Positions 21,485-30,403 of a DNA stretch of 37,303 nt are shown here, piece by piece. Both the position numbers and the translations under genes were made by a program. Every line of letters starts with the position of its first letter. Position 1 is the first letter of the stretch. The DNA comes from a virus. Below the pieces are notes generated by a model, which did not search any database, had not been told where the DNA came from, and worked only from the letters and a program-made list of their open reading frames with translations. The DNA lies in the IMG/VR virus record IMGVR_UViG_3300021963_000328, positions 1 through 37,303 of that record. One strand, given 5' to 3'.

Positions 21485-23842
21485 TTATAGCACTCGGTAC
21501 GTAAAAGTGTAGTAGTATGTTAGATTGGCGGCAGACGACGCCGTGAACTGAAACGTGGCACGATCATTTGTTGCATCGCCGTACACGCCACCGCCGTCTG
21601 CGTCTGGGCAGTTAAACACGCCCGAAAGCTGAACGGCGGATGTTATCGCGCTGGCAATCGGCAGTGACAGCCCAAGCAATGCAAAGCCGGTCGCTGTCGG
21701 GTCAATGTCGATCTGGCCAGAGACTGTCACCGTATTGCCGACGCGGAGATATTGAGCGGACTGTGGCGTGCTAGCAGCGATGTTCGTCGTGTTGAATGAT
21801 GTTGGCGTGTATGTCCCAGAGAACACGTTTCCGTCCGCAGCGGCTGGCGACGTGACAGTGGTCCGAGCAATCGAGAAGCCAATGCCCGATCCGATGCTGA
21901 CCGTTGATCCGTTATCAGAAACGTTCGATGCTGACACGGCGCTGGTCGTGTTTCCTTTAAGCAGCGCATTTGCCGTGAATGTGGTCGCGCCTGTTCCGCC
22001 GTTGCCAACAGGAAGTGTGCCCGTGACGTTTGTGGTCAGGTTACAGTATGTAGTAGATGTTGACCCTGTCCCGCCGTTGGCGATGGGGAGCGTGCCAGTA
22101 ACTTGGCTTGTGAGGCTGACATTCGACAGCGTACCGCCAAGCGTCAAAGAGCCGCTGGATGTGACAGTCCCAGTTAGCGTGATGCCATTAACGGAGCCAG
22201 TTCCAGAAACGCTGGTAACAGTGCCGACATATTGGTCATTCGATGTAATCGTGAAACTCGGATAGGTTCCGGTGACAACAGTCGTTCCGGCCCCAGTCAA
22301 AGATACGATTTGATCTGGTGCAGTGTTGGTGATTGTGAAACTTGGGTATGACCCACTAATTGAAATGCCGGTACCGCCAGTCAGCGAAACTGTCTGGTCA
22401 GGCGCTGAGTTAGACAAAGAGCCGCCAGATAACGATAGGCCAGTGCCGACCGTGATTTCTTCGACAGCGCCCGTGCTTGCCGTTGTGCGCCCCAGCAAAC
22501 GTGCCGTGGCCATTGTGAGGCCGCTGGTGGTGATTGCTCCGGGTGCAACATAATCTGTTCCAGCGATGGCCGCTGACAGCGCAGTGCCGTTGCCCTTTAC
22601 AACCCCTGTGACTGTGGTCGAGAGCGTGATTGCAGGCGTGGTAGTCGCGGTGGCAACGGTGCCCGCCAGACCGTTTGCAGAGACCACAGAAACACTGGTG
22701 ACAGTGCCTAGCGGGTTAGCAGACCATTGAAATGCAGAACCGCTCCATTCCAGATAGGTGTTTGCAATCGTCGGCGCGACAATAAAGCCAGTTGTGTTTA
22801 CGCCCGTCTGGTACGCAATCCGGTTAGCCGCGCCGCCCGCAAGGTTTGTCGCGGTGCCAATGGTGATTGTTGAAGGGGCGACGTTCTTCCAGTATTGCAG
22901 CGTGCTGTCGTACTGGATCAGGTCGCCGTTCGTCAGCGCACCAAACTGCACGTTGCTGTCCGTACCCCCCAGCACAGAACCCGGGACGATACGCACGTGC
23001 ATGGAACCAGAACCGCCGGACCCTGCGTTAGTGACTTCGCCAATGTACGACTTTTGGTTGGGTGCTGACGGTTTGGTTTTCGTCATGCTGCCGACGTAAG
23101 CCGGGTTGTAGTACAGCGGATCACCATCGGCCCACGTCTCGCCGACGCTGCTGCCGGTGGTGTTAAAGCCGCGCAAGTCGCCGCTGATCTGGATCAGGCC
23201 GAAGCCGTTTAGAGCAATCGTTTCTGCCGCTACACCAACGATCTGGTTAGGGTCTGCTAAGTTAAGAGGCGTTGGGGCCGCAGTAATGACGCCCGACGCG
23301 CCAACGGCGCCCGTGTGATAGCAAAGCTGCCCCTTGGTAATGGCCGATGACGCTTTGGCGTAGACGTACTCAGCCTCACCGACACGGATCAAAACGCTGG
23401 CCGTTGCTTGAACACCAAGTGTTGTTCCACCATCCCAATAGACGCTGCCTACGGCTGTAGGGACCGGCGACGGTGAGTTGTTGAACGTCACCCAAGGGAG
23501 ATCGGCTTGCTGCAATGCCGACATCGTGCCGAGTTCAGCGCGGGGCTGCGTCAGCACTGTCTGTTCCAGCGCGTTTACATCGGCCTCCAAAGACGCGATG
23601 GCCGAACCGTCGTCTGGTGCGCTTTCGACTAAGTTAGACAACTCGGCCAACATGGCGTCGTAAGTGGCCAATAGCGAATTGGCATCCGGCGCCAGCACAG
23701 TCTCTTGCTGGTTGCTCTGCGTCGCTGTTAGCAGCGACAGAAAGAACCGATACCATTCACGACTGATCGCGCCGGATCGTTCATCAATAAACGCAACGCG
23801 GGGCGGTGTAAGCTGGGTAGGATTTGGCGGGACCGACGCCAT
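21485..23842 (-). CDS. Tail fibre / receptor-binding protein (785 aa)
   Basis: The N-terminus has the segment ERSGAISREWYRFFLSLL, common at the anchor end of phage fibres. A coiled coil follows (residues 55-95), then a domain with TAVGSVYWDGGTT, and repetitive beta-structure. The repeats SLTGGTGISISGSYPSFTIT and TGTLPIANGGTGSTST occur in two or more copies around residues 440-620. The C-terminus (YLRVGNTVTVSGQIDIDPT to YYYTFTYRVL) looks like a trimer tip domain. It gives a second possible receptor-binding protein next to the tailspike. Confidence 0.85.
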   Translation of the reverse strand: MASVPPNPTQLTPPRVAFIDERSGAISREWYRFFLSLLTATQSNQQETVLAPDANSLLATYDAMLAELSNLVESAPDDGSAIASLEADVNALEQTVLTQPRAELGTMSALQQADLPWVTFNNSPSPVPTAVGSVYWDGGTTLGVQATASVLIRVGEAEYVYAKASSAITKGQLCYHTGAVGASGVITAAPTPLNLADPNQIVGVAAETIALNGFGLIQISGDLRGFNTTGSSVGETWADGDPLYYNPAYVGSMTKTKPSAPNQKSYIGEVTNAGSGGSGSMHVRIVPGSVLGGTDSNVQFGALTNGDLIQYDSTLQYWKNVAPSTITIGTATNLAGGAANRIAYQTGVNTTGFIVAPTIANTYLEWSGSAFQWSANPLGTVTSVSVVSANGLAGTVATATTTPAITLSTTVTGVVKGNGTALSAAIAGTDYVAPGAITTSGLTMATARLLGRTTASTGAVEEITVGTGLSLSGGSLSNSAPDQTVSLTGGTGISISGSYPSFTITNTAPDQIVSLTGAGTTVVTGTYPSFTITSNDQYVGTVTSVSGTGSVNGITLTGTVTSSGSLTLGGTLSNVSLTSQVTGTLPIANGGTGSTSTTYCNLTTNVTGTLPVGNGGTGATTFTANALLKGNTTSAVSASNVSDNGSTVSIGSGIGFSIARTTVTSPAAADGNVFSGTYTPTSFNTTNIAASTPQSAQYLRVGNTVTVSGQIDIDPTATGFALLGLSLPIASAITSAVQLSGVFNCPDADGGGVYGDATNDRATFQFTASSAANLTYYYTFTYRVL

Positions 23843-25272
23843 TAAGCCCGCGTCCCTGACAGAAGCAGTTCAGCGCCCATGATGTAGATGCGCACAGGAT
23901 CAGTGCCGGACAACTCATAGACGCGGTCACGAATTTTCATCGTTGCGCCAAGGCGGCGCCAGATCGTGCGGTAGCCCGACCGGCCAATCTTGCCCATCGA
24001 CTTCCAGTGTTCATTCGACCATGTGTGACCACCGTCATCAGACCAGCGCAGCATGGCTTGCGGGTCAGAACCTTGGCCCGTGATAAGACCGACACCCGTC
24101 TCGCAATCTAGCTGCATGGAGTGCTGGATTGTACGGGCGAGATTGTTAGCACCGGTCGGCAGCGCCCGCCACGACCGTAGCCATTTCTGCGGTGCGCCAT
24201 CGTCGGCGTACACGTTCAGGTCAAACGCATAGATTTTGCCGTTCTGGTAATCGCCGACCACATTTGTGGCATTGTAGAACATCTGGCAGTTGCTGCGATG
24301 ACGGTTAAATTCGCCGTTCTGAAATGACGCCCGCTCGTGCCATGCGCCGGTCGCCACGTCGAACACCCATGTGGTGTTGGCAGTCGGGAAGTTTAGGACG
24401 TAGAAGCTGTGGCCGTCTTGCTGGTATGTGTAGCCGACAGCGTCTTCAAGGTTGGCGTATTCCTGCATCTGCCATTCGATGGCGTGCGTTGAGATGCGCT
24501 GGCCGATATAGCCTGCGGCCCGATAGACCATACCCTGACCGCGCGCGTCTTTACCAAGCCAATAGATTTGGTTGTCCATCTTGGCGATGCTGTACGGGGC
24601 TGCGCAACCAAGTTCGTTGAACGCGCCTTGGATGCGGGTCAGCGGGAAGTCCGTAAGCCCAGCGTTATACCAGACTTCGGTCGAGTTGGTGCCGTAAACC
24701 CAAACTTCACGGTGATCGACAAAGATGGCAACCACATTGTCTGGGTTGCCTTCGGCGCTGGCAAATTCTAGCGGATCAACCTGCGTACCGTCGAGCAGAG
24801 ACGTAACCCAAAGTTTCTGGCTATTCGGCTCGTTAAACACAAAATAGCCATCAAGGTACCCGACTGTTACCGCGCCGGGGAAGTCGGGGTCGGTAATCTG
24901 CTGAAACACGTCGGTGCTTGAGTTGTAGATGTAGCCGTTGGGATTGGCCGCAATGAATAGCTGCGTACCGTTGTCGGCCATGCTGACAGACCCGGTGCCC
25001 GCCACAGTCCCCTTAGCGACCGCGCTCCAGTTGCTGTCGATCTGGTACAGCGTGTTGCCTGAGACAGCGTAACCATAGCTGCCAAACTGCCACATGCCAC
25101 GGATCGGCCCTACGCCTAGCGTCGCAAGCAAAGTTAGCCCCGGTGCCCGCTGAAGAAATGCAGGCTCCTTGCCGCCTTCGGGTACGACTTCGGGGAACAG
25201 ATTTACCATGCGGTTGTCTGCGGCGTTGACGCTGCGCGCGACATACGCCGACCCAAGGATCGGCGTCTTCAT
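23842..25272 (-). CDS. P22 gp10-like tail hub / packaged-DNA stabilisation protein
   Basis: The 476-aa protein starts MKTPILGSAYVARSVNAADN and continues MVNLFPEVV, as in the P22 gp10 family, which closes the portal channel after packaging. Repeated beta-propeller-like strands follow (GMWQFGSYGYAVSGNTLYQID, GYLDGYFVFNEPNSQKLWVTS, VAIFVDHREVWVYGTNSTEVWY). Its length is close to P22 gp10 (about 470 aa). It follows the gp4-like gene with a TAATG overlap, the order seen in P22. Confidence 0.9.
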   Translation of the reverse strand: MKTPILGSAYVARSVNAADNRMVNLFPEVVPEGGKEPAFLQRAPGLTLLATLGVGPIRGMWQFGSYGYAVSGNTLYQIDSNWSAVAKGTVAGTGSVSMADNGTQLFIAANPNGYIYNSSTDVFQQITDPDFPGAVTVGYLDGYFVFNEPNSQKLWVTSLLDGTQVDPLEFASAEGNPDNVVAIFVDHREVWVYGTNSTEVWYNAGLTDFPLTRIQGAFNELGCAAPYSIAKMDNQIYWLGKDARGQGMVYRAAGYIGQRISTHAIEWQMQEYANLEDAVGYTYQQDGHSFYVLNFPTANTTWVFDVATGAWHERASFQNGEFNRHRSNCQMFYNATNVVGDYQNGKIYAFDLNVYADDGAPQKWLRSWRALPTGANNLARTIQHSMQLDCETGVGLITGQGSDPQAMLRWSDDGGHTWSNEHWKSMGKIGRSGYRTIWRRLGATMKIRDRVYELSGTDPVRIYIMGAELLLSGTRA

Positions 25273-25982
25273 TAGTAATTACCCGCGTAGACGTTGAACC
25301 GCTGACGTGTCGCCACAAGGCTGTACGGCATTGACATGATGTCGTCAGGGTTGTTGATGCGCTTGAGGTCACGCTTGGAAGTCATCGCAATGCGCGACAC
25401 CTGTGGGCTTGGCTCAGTGCCAAACTCCGGTGCCATCTCGCACGCAAGATTATAGCGGAATGCCCGCAGATAACCGGGCGGGAAATGCAGCACGGTTGCC
25501 AGCGTTGCAGGCGTCGTCAACTCTTCGACCGAAATAAAGTGCCATTCCAAGTCGCGTGTCGGGCGCGGGTAGACATACATATCTACGTCTGGGAACGTGT
25601 TGTTGACGAAGATAACCTGCGGGTATGTGGACGTAACGGTTTTGACCGCGATGCCGTCATACTGCTGTTGGTTGATAAATTTGATGCCGTAGCTGACGCC
25701 GGTGCCGGGGTCTTTGAAATAGGTCGCGTCGTCGAGCAGCACGGGGCGGTTGCCGACGAAGTCGCCAGACGGTCCGAGTGTGCGGTTCAGCAGGCCAGCG
25801 GGCCATGTGAACACCTGATCTTGTGTGGAGAAGACCGACAGCCGTTCCGTGTTCCAGCTATCAATCATCTGGTTCATGGCATTCAGCGCGTCTTGCGACG
25901 TTTCAGCCGAAGGAACTTCGCCTTCAGCCAAAACGCCTAGCAGTCGCAGCGAGCCATTAATGATGTCACCGGCTGTCGCCAT
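25272..25982 (-). CDS. P22 gp4-like head-completion protein (236 aa)
   Basis: MATAGDIINGSLRLLGVLAEGE, QDALNAMNQMIDSWNTERL and FTWPAG are typical of the P22 gp4 family, the first tail factor, which binds the portal ring. The P22 protein is shorter (about 166 aa); this one matches longer family members. Some gp4 proteins have wall-hydrolase activity, but nothing here shows it. Its place before the gp10-like gene supports the call. Confidence 0.88.
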   Translation of the reverse strand: MATAGDIINGSLRLLGVLAEGEVPSAETSQDALNAMNQMIDSWNTERLSVFSTQDQVFTWPAGLLNRTLGPSGDFVGNRPVLLDDATYFKDPGTGVSYGIKFINQQQYDGIAVKTVTSTYPQVIFVNNTFPDVDMYVYPRPTRDLEWHFISVEELTTPATLATVLHFPPGYLRAFRYNLACEMAPEFGTEPSPQVSRIAMTSKRDLKRINNPDDIMSMPYSLVATRQRFNVYAGNY

Positions 25983-25985
25983 CGG

Positions 25986-26174
25986 TTAACCTTCCTGCGT
26001 TGCGCGTCGGCGTCCGCTGGTTGGCGGCGCCAATACGTTGACAGCTTCTTCTTCATAAGCTGGTTCGTCAGGATCATAGCGCATCCAGCCGTACATTTCA
26101 TCAGAAATCGCTTCGTCTTCAGAGATAGCAACTTTGGCGCCGTGCTTTGGATGGACCATGTAAATGACAGACAT
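25986..26174 (-). CDS. Hypothetical acidic protein (62 aa)
   Basis: MSVIYMVHPKHGAKVAISEDE gives a short N-terminal beta segment, and the rest is acidic (YDPDEPAYEEE), with a basic end GRRRATQEG. The ribosome binding site lies in the terminator T-tract region (AAGGATTTTTT). Similar small proteins sit between capsid and tail genes in podophages. Function unknown. It follows a strong terminator hairpin, so it may be expressed only from read-through. Confidence 0.75.
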   Translation of the reverse strand: MSVIYMVHPKHGAKVAISEDEAISDEMYGWMRYDPDEPAYEEEAVNVLAPPTSGRRRATQEG

Positions 26175-26183
26175 AAAAAATCC

Positions 26184-26210
26184 TTAAAATGGACGGCCCG
26201 AAGGCCGTCC
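26184..26210 (-). terminator. Terminator hairpin with TTCG loop
   Basis: Minus strand: GGACGGCC, TTCG, GGCCGTCC, then ATTTTAAGGATTTTTT. The perfect 8-bp stem with a stable UUCG tetraloop and T-rich tail make this a good intrinsic terminator. Third of a series after the coat gene. Confidence 0.85.
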
Positions 26211-26216
26211 ACCGTA

Positions 26217-26513
26217 TTAGCTGATCGCCATAAACTGCCACTTCGTGCCGTCTGCGTAGAACAGCTTGCCGCGGCCAGTTGCATTGGTCGTGATGCCAAG
26301 CGAACCAACAGGGGCCGAAGTGAGAGTGGAGTTGGCAGTGATCGCCGTGCCGAGAATGTAAACGCCTGCGTTAAGATTGGCGGCTACTTCGTCACCTGTT
26401 GTTTCGATTGTCGAAGCAACCACACCACCATTGGCGACGATAGCGCCGCTAACCGTGACGCTTTCAAACTCAGGGTCAGCGTAAGCAACGCCTACTGCTT
26501 TAGTGTTAGGCAT
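26217..26513 (-). CDS. Small structural protein (98 aa)
   Basis: Start at 26513 (MPNTKAVGVAYADPEF), seven bases after a near-perfect AGGAGGT signal; the longer frame would run through the terminator. Beta-rich and Gly/Thr/Val-rich (VTVSGAIVANGGVVASTIETTG, ending GRGKLFYADGTKWQFMAIS). The last segment is of the type seen at the end of small capsid-associated proteins. Its strong start and place after the coat gene suggest a decoration or accessory head protein. The role is inferred. Confidence 0.78.
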   Translation of the reverse strand: MPNTKAVGVAYADPEFESVTVSGAIVANGGVVASTIETTGDEVAANLNAGVYILGTAITANSTLTSAPVGSLGITTNATGRGKLFYADGTKWQFMAIS

Positions 26514-26526
26514 AATAACCTCCTGA

Positions 26527-26554
26527 AAAGGTTGCCCCGGCATTAAGCCGGGGC
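26527..26554 (-). terminator. Terminator hairpin
   Basis: Minus strand: GCCCCGGC, TTAAT, GCCGGGGC, AACCTTTTC. The 8-bp GC stem is followed by a short T-run. It lies between the 134-aa and 98-aa structural genes. The T-run is short, so partial termination is likely. Confidence 0.75.
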
Positions 26555-26561
26555 AGACCCA

Positions 26562-26966
26562 TTAACCAGCGATGCGGTACAGCGAGTACGTGCCGTCGCC
26601 GGTTTTCACGGCGCGGAACAACACGGACTTGCTTGCAACGCCAGCACCGGAACCGACCAGCGTCCAGCCTGTGCCAGCCGTGAGCGTCGGAACGCCCGTG
26701 CTGGTTGCGACCAACGAGATGTCGAAGCTGGAGTTGACTTTTGCGCTGCTGATTTCAGCGTCAACGCCAGAAGTACCTGTGACGGCTGGCAGAGCCAGAT
26801 CGGCGGTGCTGCCGGACGTGTAGACGATGATGCCCTGCTCAAGATCGAGCACGGTCAGAGTTGCAGCCGCTGTGTAAGCGGTCGGAATGGCCTGAACACC
26901 AAGCGTAGCTTCGTTCAGGTTGCCATCACCAAGCTGGTAGCCACCAGCACCATTAGGAAGAGCCAT
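26562..26966 (-). CDS. Head decoration-type protein (134 aa)
   Basis: MALPNGAGGYQLGDGNLNEA then strands TAAATLTVLDLEQGIIVYT, ADLALPAVTGTSG, SFDISLVATSTG, ending DGTYSLYRIAG. The beta-sandwich-like pattern with Ala/Thr/Gly repeats is common in capsid-associated proteins coded directly after the coat gene. I do not recognise a named family. It follows the coat gene and a terminator. Confidence 0.78.
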   Translation of the reverse strand: MALPNGAGGYQLGDGNLNEATLGVQAIPTAYTAAATLTVLDLEQGIIVYTSGSTADLALPAVTGTSGVDAEISSAKVNSSFDISLVATSTGVPTLTAGTGWTLVGSGAGVASKSVLFRAVKTGDGTYSLYRIAG

Positions 26967-26983
26967 GATAGTAATCCTTGTAA

Positions 26984-27010
26984 AAGTTGGCCCCGACCAA
27001 AGCCGGGGCC
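26984..27010 (-). terminator. Terminator hairpin after the coat gene
   Basis: Minus strand: GGCCCCGG, a short loop, CGGGGCC, then AACTTTTAC. The stem has seven GC pairs. It comes nine bases after the coat stop and is the first of three hairpins in 0.8 kb. Its position would lower transcription of genes after the coat. Confidence 0.8.
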
Positions 27011-27019
27011 GTTATTAGA

Positions 27020-28228
27020 TTAACCCCAGATACGGCAAGCCATCTGCGGACGGATCGTGCTGTAGCCGTACAGAACGTCAATACGGCAAGGCAGGCGGTC
27101 GTTGTTGATGTCGTACTGACGAACAACGCGCAAGCTGATGCCGTTATGCACCTGACGCGACGCCATATCGACACCCTGCGGAAGCAGAAGGTCGGCAGTG
27201 GCGAAGGTGATGGCGTCCTTGTGGTAGACGAGGTTCTGAGCGTACTGACCGCCCGAAGCACCGACGAACACAACAGCCTTGCTGTTGCCCGGCAGAGCGT
27301 TGACAGTGGCAAGCGCATGGTTGGCTGAATAGATCGGAGCAACCGTGATGTTGCCTGCGCCAGAGCCGTTCAGCGTAACGTCGGCAAGAGCGACGAACTG
27401 GAACAGCGAACCAGTGCTTTCACGGGTCTGCGGATTGACAGCATAGCAGTCAGCAACCGTGAACACGTCGCCAGCCTTGACGGTGTCGTTGTTGCCAGCG
27501 CCAGTGATGGCGATGGTGGACGCACCTTCAGACGTGACAGCAGCCGAGGTTGAACCGCCGGTTGCATCGCGCGTGCCGCAGGTGAACTGCTTGATCGACT
27601 GCGACATGTTGACTTCGTCGAAGCCAAGCACGCCCGTGCCCATCAGGCCGTTCTTGAACTGCTTGCTGATCGTGTCGGTCGGATTGAACAGACCCTTCAT
27701 GCCTTCGACCAAACCAGCGTTAGCGGCTGGGTTGACCGTCGCGTAGCGCGGCGACATGACAGCGGCGTTCTCGTTCAGCTTCTGTTGGGCAGCAAGCAGA
27801 ACAGCCGACGTACCCGGCGTGGTGCCCGGCGTGCCAACAGAGTTACCGATGGTGGCGTATGCGTTAGCAACGTCAGCGTCGATGCTGGACGCAAGCTGCG
27901 AAATACGCGGCTTGAGAACGCGCTCGGCGAAGTCGTCCAACTGCATCGACAGTTCAGCGGTCGTGAAGTTCACGCCGATGTGCTTCTGGTTGGCAACAGT
28001 CAGCGTTGTGAACTGTTCGTTGTCATCCTGCACCTGAAGCGCGGCGCCGTCAGTGACGAGCGCACGGTCAGGCAGACGGATGCGGAGAGTGGAGCCGATC
28101 TTGGCACCTTCGACGGCAAAGCTGTCGTCGTACTGGCGGTTGACGTTACGTGTGAGCACGAGGTTGTTCTCGAGGATTTCGAGAGCCTTCCGCGTGATCA
28201 TGTCAATAGTAAGAATTGAGTTAGACAT
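27020..28228 (-). CDS. Major capsid (coat) protein, P22 gp5 family
   Basis: 402 aa. The N-terminal ITRKALEILENNLVLTRNVN and IGSTLRIRLPDR, then VNFTTAELSMQLDDFAERVLKP, are signatures of the P22 coat family (HK97 fold). Length is a little shorter than P22 gp5 (430 aa). The central part (200-300) is a beta-rich insertion with TSEGASTIAITGAG, likely the surface domain. The gene follows the scaffold gene, as in P22. The ribosome binding site lies in GGGATTTTAACC before ATG 28228, which is weak for a highly expressed gene. Confidence 0.93.
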   Translation of the reverse strand: MSNSILTIDMITRKALEILENNLVLTRNVNRQYDDSFAVEGAKIGSTLRIRLPDRALVTDGAALQVQDDNEQFTTLTVANQKHIGVNFTTAELSMQLDDFAERVLKPRISQLASSIDADVANAYATIGNSVGTPGTTPGTSAVLLAAQQKLNENAAVMSPRYATVNPAANAGLVEGMKGLFNPTDTISKQFKNGLMGTGVLGFDEVNMSQSIKQFTCGTRDATGGSTSAAVTSEGASTIAITGAGNNDTVKAGDVFTVADCYAVNPQTRESTGSLFQFVALADVTLNGSGAGNITVAPIYSANHALATVNALPGNSKAVVFVGASGGQYAQNLVYHKDAITFATADLLLPQGVDMASRQVHNGISLRVVRQYDINNDRLPCRIDVLYGYSTIRPQMACRIWG

Positions 28229-28243
28229 GGTTAAAATCCCAAA

Positions 28244-29038
28244 TTAGCGGTTACGTTGTGCCTCGTACTTCTTGATCTGCCGCATCCGTTCCGCTTCGAT
28301 CCATTCCGACGTGCTCATTGACTTAGTCGAACGAGGGTCGGTCGTATCATACGCGGGCGTCCCGTTGGCACGGGGTGTGACAGGAGCAATCGGTGCCGGG
28401 GCGGTTGAAGTTTTTCTAACCGGCGGATTTGCAGCCATAGAGGCTTCGATCTTTCCGATTTCTTTAGCTTGCAAGATCGGCGACAGACGGGCAATGCGAT
28501 CCGCTTCCTTCGGGTTTGAGCCAAGATAGTATAAAACGTCTGGGCCAATGTCCGAGGCTTGGATGCTTTGGGCCATGTATTCCGTGACAGGAAGGTTGGG
28601 GTTGTACGCGACTTGGTCGAAGTCATCGTATTTATCCCGCGCTGTCTCTTCACGTTCATGGTATTGCTCAAGCAACGCCTGCTGCTGTATCTTGGTTTCC
28701 CGCTGATGTAGCAACTCTTCCGCTTTACGCTCTGCCAAGGCTTCGGCGTAATCTTCGTAAGTATCAAACTGCTCTGGAATGATGTCTGCAACCGGCGCTG
28801 CCGCTTGACGAGACTTCATTTCTTCGAGCCGTTGGGCTTGCTCACGCTCCCATTTGCGCTGTTCTCTTGCGAGACGCTTGCCAACAATCGCATCAAGTTC
28901 TTCTTGTGTGAAGGACTTCGGTGCTTCCTGTTCGACAGGCTGCTCTTCCGGCGTCGTGTTTTCTTCAGGCTGGATTGCTGCCGTGGCTTCCAGTTCTGGC
29001 GCGGGCACTTCCGCTTGGTTAGGGACTGTTTCGTCCAT
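28244..29038 (-). CDS. Scaffold protein (264 aa)
   Basis: The N-terminal 60 residues are acidic and Pro/Gln/Glu-rich (PEENTTPEEQPVEQEAPKSF). Helices follow (ELDAIVGKRLAREQRKWEREQAQRLEEM and AEALAERKAEELLHQRETKI). The C-terminal 60 residues are Pro-rich and end with a basic helix (EWIEAERMRQIKKYEAQRNR). A basic terminal helix is the coat-binding site in P22 scaffold. Location directly before the coat gene agrees. A predicted promoter lies upstream. Confidence 0.88.
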   Translation of the reverse strand: MDETVPNQAEVPAPELEATAAIQPEENTTPEEQPVEQEAPKSFTQEELDAIVGKRLAREQRKWEREQAQRLEEMKSRQAAAPVADIIPEQFDTYEDYAEALAERKAEELLHQRETKIQQQALLEQYHEREETARDKYDDFDQVAYNPNLPVTEYMAQSIQASDIGPDVLYYLGSNPKEADRIARLSPILQAKEIGKIEASMAANPPVRKTSTAPAPIAPVTPRANGTPAYDTTDPRSTKSMSTSEWIEAERMRQIKKYEAQRNR

Positions 29039-29088
29039 GTTTAACTCCTTAGAGTTCCCGGTGAGCCTCGCCGGTACGGTTGTATTTC

Positions 29089-29117
29089 AAATTACATTAA
29101 AAAATGTAGTCTGACAA
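29089..29117 (-). promoter_or_regulatory. Candidate internal late promoter before scaffold/coat
   Basis: TTGTCA and TAATTT on the minus strand with a 17-bp spacer, 51 bases before the scaffold ATG. Nearby CCGGCGAGGCTCACCGG (29058-29074 region) is nearly palindromic. An internal promoter would raise scaffold and coat synthesis compared with portal and terminase. Sequence match is fair. Confidence 0.5.
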
Positions 29118-29123
29118 TAATTC

Positions 29124-29363
29124 TTATGCCCAGACCCTGTAAGGGGTCGCGGGAGGTGTGATGCCGCCTAATGCCGCAAGCTGTTCTTCTGTTGGTTCAA
29201 ACATCAAGCGCACGTTCATGTGGTAGCCCGTTGCGCCTTCGATCTCGCCAATGTCGTCCAGCAGAACGTCTTGAAGCGGTAAATTATCAGCCATCAAGCC
29301 TGCCGCGACAAGTTTTTTGTCCAAGGCAGCGCGTGTGGCAGCTTTCAGATAGATGTCGATCAT
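29124..29363 (-). CDS. Hypothetical protein (79 aa)
   Basis: Overlaps the preceding gene by ATGA. MIDIYLKAATRAALDKKLVAAG, then HMNVRLMFEPTEEQLAALGG. A small alpha/beta protein similar in layout to accessory proteins coded next to phage lectin-like structural genes. No named family. A terminator-like weak hairpin (ACATT..AATGT) follows near 29095. Confidence 0.75.
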   Translation of the reverse strand: MIDIYLKAATRAALDKKLVAAGLMADNLPLQDVLLDDIGEIEGATGYHMNVRLMFEPTEEQLAALGGITPPATPYRVWA

Positions 29364-30403
29364 GCCGTGAGAGCCTGTAGTGTCGCGTTGGGTAGACGTT
29401 GCCGGTAGTAGGCGATGGCGCGGATATGGCCGTTGAGATACTGAATGCCAGCTACACTAGCGCCCAAGTTCATTTGGCTTAGGGTTGGTATTGTCGCAGA
29501 CGTATCTGCCCCCACAGCAGAGCCATTTACGCTTTCAGCTAAATCGTTTACTGCATACGCAAAGGCATATTTGTAAGCCCCGCCACCAACAACCGCACTT
29601 CCAGCGGATACATCTCCCTGAGTTACACCACCTGAACTAACCGCCGTAGCCACAGAACCCGACGAATTGCGCCGAGTAAAAATGGTATTGCTGGCCGTCC
29701 CATCTGATAGATATAGAGCCTGTTGTGCAATAGTGTTGACAGGTGCGCTCAAAATGCTGGCAAAAATTGTTCCGGCGCTCTGGTTATACCAAGACGAGAA
29801 GTTCGTGCCGCTCATGGTGGCAACGTCAGCAGAACGTGTGACTGTAGCTGCCGCTGTCGGAATAAAGCTGCTGGCAAACGTGCCTATTTCAAGCTGTGCG
29901 TATTGAACGGAACCCGTAACAGTGCAGGTCAAAGTTCCCGCAGACGGTGTAAATGTCAATGTTCTTCTGTTAGGATAGACACCCGTTCCTACCACTGTTG
30001 CCGTAGATGCGCCAGTCAAAGTGATTGTGCCTGATCCGTAAAAACTAATAGTGTGTGCAACTGCCGTTACGGTGACGTTTTGCGTTGAAAGAACTGTTCC
30101 GTTCAAAAGGCTATTTAATAGTAAGTTCGTCCGCTGATCCTCAATGAGAAGCCCCTTGGACACCAGCGTTACGGGATCATAGTCAAAGCGTGGCGTGTTA
30201 ATTGCCGCGCTCTGGATCAGGCCGTTGCTGCCAGTAAACGTTGCTGTGGAACCGCGAGTAAACGTCACACGGCTGTCGAGTGCAGTTGTACCGACAAAGT
30301 TTAAGAACAAAGCAGGCCGTCCGCCCACTCTCAAAGTTGAAAGAGCAGTCGATGGGCGAAGACCAAGGCCGACGCCGTTGCGGACGGGGATGCCAAAACT
30401 CAT
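29360..30403 (-). CDS. Lectin-like structural protein (347 aa)
   Basis: The N-terminal region has FTRGSTATFTGSNGLIQSAA and PRFDYDPVTLVSKGLLIEDQ with RTNLLLNS, a pattern shared by many phage structural proteins with carbohydrate-binding-like parts. The C-terminal 150 residues (NQSAGTIFASILS, ALYLSDGTASN, YKYAFAYAVND, NGHIRAIAYYRQRLPNATLQAL) look like a concanavalin/LamG-type beta-sandwich. It lies between portal and scaffold genes, not with the tail genes, so it may be a head fibre or a surface decoration. Binding target is unknown. Confidence 0.8.
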   Translation of the reverse strand: MSFGIPVRNGVGLGLRPSTALSTLRVGGRPALFLNFVGTTALDSRVTFTRGSTATFTGSNGLIQSAAINTPRFDYDPVTLVSKGLLIEDQRTNLLLNSLLNGTVLSTQNVTVTAVAHTISFYGSGTITLTGASTATVVGTGVYPNRRTLTFTPSAGTLTCTVTGSVQYAQLEIGTFASSFIPTAAATVTRSADVATMSGTNFSSWYNQSAGTIFASILSAPVNTIAQQALYLSDGTASNTIFTRRNSSGSVATAVSSGGVTQGDVSAGSAVVGGGAYKYAFAYAVNDLAESVNGSAVGADTSATIPTLSQMNLGASVAGIQYLNGHIRAIAYYRQRLPNATLQALTA

